Origin: Coriobacteriales bacterium
GTDB taxonomy: Bacteria > Actinomycetota > Coriobacteriia > Coriobacteriales > UBA8131
Direction of reading: 5' to 3'
Assembly: GCA_031256575.1 (NCBI GenBank)
Contig: JAIRQI010000062.1
Span: forward strand, 1 to 5,709
DNA: 5,709 nt
The position numbers were made by a program, and so were the translations under genes. Under the pieces are notes generated by a model. That model had not been told where the DNA came from and searched no databases. It saw only the letters and a program-made list of their open reading frames with translations. Of the stretch, positions 1 to 4,812 are shown one piece after another (the first letter of the stretch is position 1; each line of letters starts with the position of its first letter).

Positions 1-282
1 GGTGTGGATGTCTGGAACGCCGCTACCCATCGTAACGACCTCAGAGCCTTCAAGGATCGCACTGGCAACAAGGTCATCTTAGAGTTCATGCCGCGCTTCT
101 TGGTCTCTTTGACAGAAGATGAGCTGCGCCAGAAGGTTATCGATTACATCGACGACCTGGCTCCCGGTGGAGCGCTAGTCTGGAGCGGCTGGGTGATGGA
201 CCCAAGCGACAAGGGTAAGGCCTTAGACGCTGTCATCGTCGACGTGCTGACTACATATGGCAAAGGCTACTACCTGCGTTAG
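1..282 (+). CDS. URO-D/MtaA-family methyltransferase, C-terminal fragment
   Basis: This is the last 93 codons of a gene whose start lies left of the window; the frame is open from base 1. The protein is the C-terminal part of the URO-D-like TIM barrel used by corrinoid methyltransferases (MtaA, MtbA, CmuA relatives). The sequence shows this by ungapped alignment to the complete 332-aa protein at 2940-3938: 35 of the first 61 residues are identical by hand count, including WN-AT, NDL-AFK, RQKV and APGGA-VW, and both end in YGKG(Y/F)YLR. The part carrying any HxC metal site is outside the window. No cysteine is present here, so the distal zinc-ligand cysteine of classical MtaA/MtbA is absent. 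It precedes the corrinoid-protein gene on the same strand, which suggests a functional link. No obvious strong terminator separates the two. The substrate is unknown. Confidence 0.85.
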   Translation, partial: GVDVWNAATHRNDLRAFKDRTGNKVILEFMPRFLVSLTEDELRQKVIDYIDDLAPGGALVWSGWVMDPSDKGKALDAVIVDVLTTYGKGYYLR

Positions 283-329
283 CATCTACCTGCGCTAAAT
301 AGTCGTAATCAGACTGGCTGCATAGCTGA

Positions 330-371
330 GCACTTATCCACAGGTTTTAGTGCAAAGTGATAGGGTTTGCA
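330..371. repeat. overlapping inverted repeats with an embedded DnaA-box-like 9-mer
   Basis: Two inverted repeats overlap upstream of the corrinoid-protein gene. GCACT at 330-334 matches AGTGC at 349-353, and TGCAAA at 351-356 matches TTTGCA at 366-371 with a 9-base spacer. They share bases 351-353, so as RNA hairpins they could not both form. The first loop contains TTATCCACA (334-342), a perfect match to the DnaA-box consensus. This could be an operator or leader structure for the downstream gene, but chance is possible because the arms are short. Confidence 0.35.
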
Positions 372-432
372 TGATGGCAGCTTAATATCGCAATATCAGT
401 GTTAAAGTGGTTGATGTTTTCTACATTAACGA

Positions 433-441
433 GGAAAGGAG
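433..441 (+). promoter_or_regulatory. ribosome binding site deciding the corrinoid-protein start
   Basis: The purine run GGAAAGGAG lies 10 bases before ATG 452. An in-frame GTG at 407 would make the protein 15 residues longer, but it lies upstream of this site and has no comparable Shine-Dalgarno sequence, so ATG 452 is preferred. Confidence 0.75.
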
Positions 442-451
442 AAGAGTAGAG

Positions 452-1084
452 ATGGATTATGAGAAGTTGGAACAAGCGATGGTCAGTCTCGACGAGCCAA
501 CTGTGCTCGAGATGATGAACGCCGTTGCTGGAGGCGAAGGAGACGCTACACTGGCGCTGGAGGCCTGCACCAAGGGCCTGGAGGCGGTTGGTCGGCTCTT
601 CGAGGAAGGGGTATATTTCATCCCCGACCTGATCTTCTGCGGCGAAGTCATGACGCAGGCGACGGAGATTGTTAAACCGCTGCTGGCTAGCGGTGGCGAC
701 AAGAGCCTGGGAAAGATGATTCTCTGCACCGTCAAGGACGACATGCACGACATCGGCAAGAACATCGTCAAAGCCCTGATGGAAGCCGTTGGCTTCGAGG
801 TTTTGGACCTGGGAATCGATGTTGCACCGGAGACTATCGTCCAGACTGCCAAGGAGCAGGGTGTGAAGATCATCGGCCTCTCCGGGGTTTTGAGCCTGGC
901 TATCGGTTCCATGCGTGAAACGGTACTGGCCTTTGAGGCAGCCGGCATGCGGGACCAGGTCAAGATTATCATCGGTGGCAACCCTGTCACCGCTGCCACC
1001 TGCGAGCTGGTTGGTGCGGATGAGTGGGCATTGAGCCCCCACAAAGGTGTTCAGGTCTGCAAGGCCTGGGCGGCAGAGTTCTGA
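452..1084 (+). CDS. corrinoid-binding methyl-carrier protein (MtaC/MtbC/MtvC-like)
   Basis: This 210-aa cytoplasmic protein carries a cobamide whose cobalt shuttles a methyl group between partner methyltransferases. The length is typical of MtaC/MtbC/MttC-type carriers. Residues ~1-85 form the helical cap domain (VG-LFEEG-YFIPDL, then EVMTQA). Residues ~88-210 form the Rossmann-like B12-binding domain. The DxHxxG motif is D97-M-H99-D-I-G102, with H99 the expected lower axial cobalt ligand. LSGV (143-146) stands at the usual SxL position, and GGNPVT (175-180) is the later glycine motif. The stretch after LSG reads VLSLA rather than the threonine-rich run common in this family. URO-D-family genes sit on both sides, which fits a three-component methyl-transfer system. 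The methyl donor is not identifiable from the sequence. Confidence 0.93.
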   Translation: MDYEKLEQAMVSLDEPTVLEMMNAVAGGEGDATLALEACTKGLEAVGRLFEEGVYFIPDLIFCGEVMTQATEIVKPLLASGGDKSLGKMILCTVKDDMHDIGKNIVKALMEAVGFEVLDLGIDVAPETIVQTAKEQGVKIIGLSGVLSLAIGSMRETVLAFEAAGMRDQVKIIIGGNPVTAATCELVGADEWALSPHKGVQVCKAWAAEF

Positions 1085-1143
1085 TCAGCGTAAATGCTGG
1101 CAGAAGATGATAGGCAAAGTTGAGCAGACAAATAGCACCAGGA

Positions 1144-1162
1144 GACTGCCAGGTCGGCAGTC
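1144..1162 (+). other. intercistronic stem-loop
   Basis: GACTGCC (1144-1150) pairs perfectly with GGCAGTC (1156-1162) around a 5-base loop. No T-run follows, so it is unlikely to be an intrinsic terminator. Its place between the corrinoid-protein gene and the long URO-D gene fits an mRNA processing or stability element that sets different expression levels. That role is inferred. Confidence 0.5.
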
Positions 1163-1180
1163 GACTACAGAGGCTTAAGA

Positions 1181-1186
1181 AAGGAG
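1181..1186 (+). promoter_or_regulatory. ribosome binding site deciding a GTG start
   Basis: AAGGAG lies 7 bases before GTG 1194. The spacing is ideal, and there is no nearby ATG in frame before residue 39, so GTG is the credible start of the 399-aa gene. Confidence 0.8.
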
Positions 1187-1193
1187 TGTAATA

Positions 1194-2393
1194 GTGGACC
1201 CCAATGAAAGAAGAGCACAAACTGAACAGAATGTGCGGGATTTGATTAACCACAGAGAACCAAAGAAGGTTCCCTCCTCCCTGAATATCGAGGCTGGGTG
1301 GGGCTTGATGTACGCGGGAGTCAAGTGGACCGACGTCGAGGATGATCCGGAAACCTTCGCCAGGGCTTATACCAAAGCCCACCGTGAGATCCCGATCGAT
1401 ATCGGGGGAGGCCCGACCAGAACTTCACTGAGGCCAGCCCACGCTCTGGGTAACTACATGTTCGTCTACACCTCAGATGGTGGCGGTATCGTACACAACC
1501 AGGCTGCAGATAGGTACCTGGGACCAGAGGTCTACGATGAGATCATCACTGATCGTGCTGGCTTGATGGACAGGTTCGGCCGTATGAATAATCCGGCTTT
1601 CTTGAAGCCGCGCGCAGAAGCGGTGGAGGCCGTCCGCAATGCTGCCAAGGCGCAGTTGATTGCTAATCAAACCAGTGCCCTTATCTCGAAGATCTGCAGA
1701 GAAGAAATCGGCATGTTCTCTATGTATGGCTTCGATTTCGGCAGCCCAGGATTCTATTATGGCTACACTGGTGAGTTCTGGACCTTCTACGACAGACTGC
1801 GCGGTCCTCAGATGGCACTCTCTGACCTGCGTCGTTACCCAGACAAGGTTCAAGCTGCCTGTGACTTCCTCTATGAGCAGACCAAGGCCAGGGTTGTTTA
1901 TGACGAAGAGTCGATGAAGCAGGAAATGCCGTTTGGCAGCTCCATGTTCCATCCGGAGTCCTACTTCAGCCCAGCGCAATTCGATAACTTCTACTTCAAG
2001 AATTTCATGGAGATCATGCTGCCGGTTATGGAAGCTGGCAAGAAGGTCTTCCTATACGGCGAAGGTGCTTTCATGAAGCATATCGACCGCTTCCGTGAGA
2101 CGCCGAAGAGCTCAATGATCATCGTCTTGGATCAGGATGATCCATTCGAGGCTAAGAAGCGGGTCGGCGACTGGTGCACCCTGGTAGCCGGACCAAAGGC
2201 CGAGCTGCTACAGCTGGGCACCACCCAACAGATCAAAGACTTCGTCAAGCGCTGCTTTGACGAGCTGGCCCCCGGTGGCGGCTACATCTTTGCCCTGGGT
2301 AATGGCCTGATTGCTGCGAAGGACGCCCCGGTATCGGGTATCGTCACTGCATATGAGACCGCATACGAGCTAAGCACTGGAGGTAAGGCATAA
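1194..2393 (+). CDS. long-form URO-D-family protein, probable corrinoid-linked methyltransferase
   Basis: This 399-aa protein belongs to the longer branch of the uroporphyrinogen-decarboxylase superfamily (Pfam PF01208 type). Residues ~1-110 are an N-terminal extension typical of this branch, and the barrel follows. Recognisable blocks are FHPESYFSPAQF (252-263), LYGEG (287-291), a PK-S segment (304-307), RVGDW-TLVAGP (323-334), LGTTQQIKDFVKRC (341-354) and APGGGYIFALGNGL (359-372). Where MtaA/MtbA have a zinc-binding HxC, this protein has YGEG, and the distal cysteine position reads GNG. The classical cysteine-zinc site therefore appears absent, as I recall for this EG-type branch. It is most likely a methyltransferase working with the corrinoid protein 109 bases upstream, but the substrate is unknown. 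True heme-pathway uroporphyrinogen decarboxylase is unlikely given the context and sequence. Its stop codon overlaps the next start by one base. Confidence 0.88.
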   Translation: MDPNERRAQTEQNVRDLINHREPKKVPSSLNIEAGWGLMYAGVKWTDVEDDPETFARAYTKAHREIPIDIGGGPTRTSLRPAHALGNYMFVYTSDGGGIVHNQAADRYLGPEVYDEIITDRAGLMDRFGRMNNPAFLKPRAEAVEAVRNAAKAQLIANQTSALISKICREEIGMFSMYGFDFGSPGFYYGYTGEFWTFYDRLRGPQMALSDLRRYPDKVQAACDFLYEQTKARVVYDEESMKQEMPFGSSMFHPESYFSPAQFDNFYFKNFMEIMLPVMEAGKKVFLYGEGAFMKHIDRFRETPKSSMIIVLDQDDPFEAKKRVGDWCTLVAGPKAELLQLGTTQQIKDFVKRCFDELAPGGGYIFALGNGLIAAKDAPVSGIVTAYETAYELSTGGKA

Positions 2394-2527
2394 TGGACGA
2401 AATCCAAATTCCAGACTATTCAATTATGGAGATTTTCCAAGAAGTAATTGATGATGATTCCTGGGAGCCAGACAGGGCAGTCCGGGAAGCCACTATCAAT
2501 TCCATGATGTTTGGCTTGTACATGTAA
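2393..2527 (+). CDS. translationally coupled 44-aa acidic small protein, unknown function
   Basis: ATG 2393 shares its A with the TAA of the upstream URO-D gene (TAATG). It is preceded by GGAGG (2379-2383) at 9 bases, a classical arrangement for translational coupling. The product is 44 residues with 11 Asp/Glu and 2 Arg, so it is strongly acidic. It begins MDEIQIPDYS, has an EVIDDDSWEPD core and ends MMFGLYM. No signal peptide, membrane segment or metal motif is visible. The gene ends 77 bases before the operon terminator, so it is the last cistron. I do not recognise a family. It could be a small partner subunit of the methyltransferase, or the 5' remnant of a longer decayed gene. The good ribosome site and clean end favour a real small gene. 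Confidence 0.6.
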   Translation: MDEIQIPDYSIMEIFQEVIDDDSWEPDRAVREATINSMMFGLYM

Positions 2528-2604
2528 AGACCAGACATCAACTGATTTGCTTCCCGGTATAGAGCGCTTATGCGCTGCCTGGCTGGGATGCTACTAGATG
2601 ATTA

Positions 2605-2641
2605 ACCGCCCGGTGAGAACAATCACCGGGCGGTGGTTTTT
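2605..2641 (+). terminator. strong rho-independent terminator
   Basis: ACCGCCCGGTGA (2605-2616) pairs perfectly over 12 bp with TCACCGGGCGGT (2623-2634). The loop is GAACAA, and GG plus TTTTT (2637-2641) follow. It ends the corrinoid protein/URO-D/small-ORF unit. Confidence 0.92.
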
Positions 2642-2683
2642 GGTGGCTGTTGCTGTTGGCAGGTGCTTCAGGCATTCGACGAT

Positions 2684-2768
2684 ATCGCTTGGGTGGTAGC
2701 CGTTCATTAAGCGATGCCACCGAGTGGCGGTTCATGCAACCAAGTCATACCGCTGAGCGGTGGTTTTT
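2684..2768 (+). terminator. structured segment ending in a second intrinsic terminator
   Basis: ATCGCTT (2684-2690) pairs with AAGCGAT (2709-2715). Next comes either a long hairpin (CCACCG 2717-2722 with CGGTGG 2758-2763, a 2x2 A/G internal loop, then TGGCGGT 2725-2731 with ACCGCTG 2749-2755) or two small hairpins (GCCAC-CGA-GTGGC 2716-2728 and ACCGC-TGA-GCGGT 2749-2761). TTTTT follows at 2764-2768. Termination in the plus direction is likely. Whether this is a back-up terminator, an attenuator or the end of a small RNA is undecided. Confidence 0.65.
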
Positions 2769-2830
2769 AGCGGTCAATGATAGAACACAGCAGAAAATTC
2801 GATGAATAATATGCAGACTGCACCTCTGTA

Positions 2831-2859
2831 TTGACTGCTTATGGGCACCACGCTACTTT
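2831..2859 (+). promoter_or_regulatory. sigma-70-like promoter for the 332-aa URO-D gene
   Basis: A TTGACT -35 box (2831-2836), a 17-base spacer and TACTTT as the -10 box (2854-2859) fit the housekeeping pattern. The -10 box keeps the key T, A and final T but is otherwise weak. Transcription would start near 2866, giving a leader of about 74 bases. Lying after two terminators, it would make the downstream gene an independent unit. Confidence 0.55.
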
Positions 2860-2865
2860 GAAATC

Positions 2866-2889
2866 AGATAGCAGGCAAGATAGCAGGCA
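2866..2889 (+). repeat. 12-bp tandem repeat, two copies
   Basis: AGATAGCAGGCA occurs twice head to tail without mismatch (2866-2877, 2878-2889), at or just after the predicted transcription start. It may be a replication-slippage duplication or a pair of binding sites. Confidence 0.85.
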
Positions 2890-2939
2890 AGTCAGCCGCG
2901 CTTGTCTCCCGCTACACAGAGAAAGGAAGGGAGTGTGTC

Positions 2940-3938
2940 ATGTCATATAGGGTAGATTTTTTCAGGATGCTAGAAGGAAAGACCCCGGTTGCCGACGTAC
3001 CATTCAACAAGTTCTTTGCAGACCCGGGGGAGAAGATCGGCGTCGTAGGAGTGATGCCCTCGATCTGTGGTTTTGGCAACTTTGACGCGGATGGTAAAAA
3101 CGTCTGGGGCGTCCCGCACGAGATCGATGTCAACGGCACCGGTTACATGCCCGCACCAGGCCAGTTTATCCTACCGGATGTAACCAAATGGCGGGACATC
3201 ATCAAGGCACCATACCAGGATGGTTACGACTGGGAGAAAGCCTCTCAAGCCGACCTGGCCAACTTTGAGTGGGATCCCGAGACCCAGGTCACCTCGATGT
3301 TCGGCGGTGGTGGCGGTTACTTCTTGCAGCTCGCCAGCTTTATGGGCTTCGAAGGTGCCATGCTGGCTATGTACGATGAGCCAGATGCCTTGCACGAACT
3401 CTTGGACTATCTCTGCGACTACGACATCTGGATGGTCAAGAACCTGCTCAAGTACTACCCGATGGCCGAGGTCATGGGCATGGGCGACGACAATGCCACC
3501 GAGCTGAACCCCTTTGTCTCAATGGAGCATTTTCGTGAGTTCTTGCTGCCGCGCTACAAACGGGTGGCTGACCTGCTGAAAGAGAATGGCAAGATTGTCA
3601 GTTACCACAATTGCGGTCGCTGCGAGGACTTCATGGATGACATGGTGGGCATCGGCGTCCAAATTTGGAACTCCGCGACTCCGGTAAACGACCTCCTAGC
3701 CTTCAAAGAGAAATACGACAACAAGATCATCCTAGAGATTGCTGTCCGCTTCTTCCTCGATGCTACTGAGGAGCAGACCCGCCAGAAGGTCCGCGACACC
3801 ATAGACAAATATGCCCCCGGTGGAGCTTTTGTCTGGATGAGCGGTTCAGCAACCATGAATGCGGACCAGGGTGGTCAGGTTGATGCCTGGGTTTACGATG
3901 AAGTGGATAAGTACGGAAAGGGCTTCTACCTACGGTAG
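2940..3938 (+). CDS. short-form URO-D/MtaA-family methyltransferase with HxCxxC motif
   Basis: This complete 332-aa protein has the URO-D/MtaA fold. ATG 2940 is supported by GGAAGGGAG about 6 bases upstream. Notable blocks are a GGGGGYF loop (122-128), GMGDDNA (180-186), HNCGRC (223-228), WNSATPVNDL (243-252), APGGAFVW (292-299) and a YGKGFYLR end. H223-x-C225 matches the zinc-binding HxC of MtaA/MtbA, which activates a thiol or similar acceptor. The distal cysteine that normally follows the PGG motif is missing (SGSAT there). C228, three residues after C225, might substitute. The protein is paralogous to the truncated gene at the left edge. It probably transfers methyl groups to or from a corrinoid protein such as that at 452-1084. 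Substrate and direction are unknown. It appears to be transcribed from its own promoter. Confidence 0.88.
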   Translation: MSYRVDFFRMLEGKTPVADVPFNKFFADPGEKIGVVGVMPSICGFGNFDADGKNVWGVPHEIDVNGTGYMPAPGQFILPDVTKWRDIIKAPYQDGYDWEKASQADLANFEWDPETQVTSMFGGGGGYFLQLASFMGFEGAMLAMYDEPDALHELLDYLCDYDIWMVKNLLKYYPMAEVMGMGDDNATELNPFVSMEHFREFLLPRYKRVADLLKENGKIVSYHNCGRCEDFMDDMVGIGVQIWNSATPVNDLLAFKEKYDNKIILEIAVRFFLDATEEQTRQKVRDTIDKYAPGGAFVWMSGSATMNADQGGQVDAWVYDEVDKYGKGFYLR

Positions 3939-3964
3939 ATGATTCTTTGAGTAGATTCTCGGAT

Positions 3965-3988
3965 TAACTAGGTAACTAGGTAACTAGG
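3965..3988. repeat. TAACTAGG tandem repeat, three copies
   Basis: The 8-bp unit TAACTAGG is present three times without mismatch, followed by TT. It lies 26 bases after the stop codon of the 332-aa gene and just before the shared hairpin. Each unit contains TAA and TAG, and because 8 is not a multiple of 3 the array places stops in all three plus-strand frames. Confidence 0.9.
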
Positions 3989-3996
3989 TTATCAGC

Positions 3997-4023
3997 GGGG
4001 GGCGGTTCAGGCCGCCCTCCGTT
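3997..4023. terminator. GC-rich hairpin between convergent genes
   Basis: GGGGGGCGG (3997-4005) pairs with CCGCCCTCC (4012-4020) over 9 bp with one G-T pair and a TTCAGG loop. On the plus strand only GTTT follows, and on the minus strand there is no T-run, so it is a moderate intrinsic terminator at best. Its position, between the stop codons of two convergent genes, suggests it serves both. Confidence 0.65.
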
Positions 4024-4782
4024 TCATAGTACCTGCAGTACCAGGTAGCAGTTCAAGTCGCCAGTCCTGCCGTCAGCAGAGAAGCGTTTAACCAGCCGTG
4101 CTTGGCCAGTCAGAGAATCGATCAATTGATCTAATTCATCATCTGTGAAGTTGTGGCAATATCGATAAGCTCCTGGAGTATTCTGCCAGCCGAGCAAATA
4201 ATCATTCTCATCGAGCACCAGGGGGCCGAGCTCCACCAGGGCTTGTTGATGAGTGTCCTGGGTTTTCGCTGCCAGTTGCGGGTTGCTCATGAACTGCCAG
4301 AAAGATACCAGCACATAGCCTGAGCAGCGGGTTTGTTGAACCAAACTTTCCAGTAGAGTCAAACGCATCTGCCAGCTTGGAATATGGTGCAAAAAGCCAA
4401 AAGCCAGCGAGAGGTCACAGAGGGGAGCTTCAAGTTGGCTGCTGAGCGGTTGATTGTCCAACAAAACCTTGAGGATATCCAGGTCTTGATAGTTGACCGA
4501 GCTCATCTCAGGTACAGCAGACGGGTTATTATCCACAGCATAGTAAGCGATTTGAGACTCTGGTAGCGCTTCAAATAGAAAGCGGGCAAAGCGCAGATTG
4601 CCGCAAGCCAGGTCAAGTACCGAGAAAGCTTGGCTCGAAAAGTCATCAGCAGTCATCAGATAATCCAGGCATTGTCGCCAGCCTGCCCAGGGCGAGAGCC
4701 GGGTAGCAGCAAAGCTGGAGCCATGTTGCTGATAGAAATCGTTATTCAGTCGAATCAGTTTTTCGGCAGTCTGAGCATCCAT
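4024..4782 (-). CDS. class I SAM methyltransferase, Trm9/ALKBH8-like (probable tRNA wobble-uridine)
   Basis: This 252-aa soluble protein has a Rossmann-type SAM fold. ATG 4782 is supported by GAAGG 5 bases upstream on this strand. Motif I is VLDLACGN (55-62), followed by an acidic ribose-binding residue in YAVDNN (81-86). Several blocks match, from memory, the Trm9/ALKBH8 methyltransferase family: N-terminal F-ATRLSPW (24-32; ALKBH8 has a TRxSPW block), FLHHIP (130-135), an SFW strand (160-162), DYLLGW (194-199; compare DVLVPW) and RYCHNF--DEL (207-217; compare RYYHxFxxxEL). Trm9 methylates the carboxymethyl group that Elp3 helps install on U34 of tRNA. The divergent elp3-like neighbour, 30 bases away, supports the same role here. 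A different small-molecule or RNA methyltransferase activity remains possible. The obligate eukaryotic partner Trm112 is not seen in this window. Confidence 0.75.
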   Translation of the reverse strand: MDAQTAEKLIRLNNDFYQQHGSSFAATRLSPWAGWRQCLDYLMTADDFSSQAFSVLDLACGNLRFARFLFEALPESQIAYYAVDNNPSAVPEMSSVNYQDLDILKVLLDNQPLSSQLEAPLCDLSLAFGFLHHIPSWQMRLTLLESLVQQTRCSGYVLVSFWQFMSNPQLAAKTQDTHQQALVELGPLVLDENDYLLGWQNTPGAYRYCHNFTDDELDQLIDSLTGQARLVKRFSADGRTGDLNCYLVLQVL

Positions 4783-4812
4783 CCGTGCCTTCGTCCACTC
4801 TATACTGTAGTG
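4783..4812. promoter_or_regulatory. 30-base divergent promoter region
   Basis: The whole gap between two divergent starts is 30 bases. On the plus strand TATACT (4801-4806) is a good -10 box whose expected start point is at or next to ATG 4813, implying a leaderless elp3 mRNA. No Shine-Dalgarno sequence precedes that ATG. On the minus strand the overlapping TACAGT (complement of 4804-4809) could serve as a -10 box, giving a leader of roughly 15 bases that contains GAAGG. No clear -35 box is seen for either direction, and any such element would lie inside the opposing gene. Confidence 0.45.

Larger units (their letters stand above)
2528..2939. other. 412-base intergenic region with structured RNA and promoter signals
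   Basis: No convincing gene is seen here. From left to right it holds a small hairpin (AGCGC 2563-2567 with GCGCT 2572-2576, loop TTAT), a strong intrinsic terminator (2605-2641), a densely paired stretch ending in TTTTT (2684-2768), a sigma-70-like promoter (2831-2859), a 12-bp tandem repeat (2866-2889) and the ribosome binding site of the following gene (GGAAGGGAG, 2925-2933). A 10-codon frame at 2802-2834 lacks a ribosome site and is not credible. Confidence 0.7.

Noticed and set aside
347..1044. Long antisense open frames opposite the corrinoid-protein gene
   Set aside because: They mirror a clearly conserved B12-binding coding sequence, show no recognisable domain and have low-complexity, shadow-like composition.
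987..1979. Minus-strand open frames overlapping the long URO-D gene and the preceding gap
   Set aside because: The plus-strand frame has family motifs and a good ribosome site, while the antisense frames have neither.
1194..2393. Heme-pathway uroporphyrinogen decarboxylase (HemE) for the URO-D-fold genes
   Set aside because: The neighbouring corrinoid carrier, the paralogous copies, the lack of heme genes and the MtaA/EG-type motifs fit methyl transfer better.
2656..2686. Possible promoter (TTGGCA ... GATATC) for a small RNA between the terminators
   Set aside because: The spacing is about 19 bases and the -10 match is poor, so it is too weak to annotate.
2802..2834. Ten-codon ATG frame upstream of the 332-aa gene
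   Set aside because: It has no ribosome binding site, and its end overlaps the predicted -35 box.
3171..3856. Alternative frames within the 332-aa URO-D gene, on both strands
   Set aside because: They lie entirely within a gene with strong family motifs and show no domains or ribosome sites of their own.
4529..4537. Second perfect TTATCCACA (DnaA-box consensus)
   Set aside because: It lies inside the methyltransferase coding sequence, where it encodes the conserved VDNN segment, and no origin-like cluster surrounds it, so it is probably coincidental.
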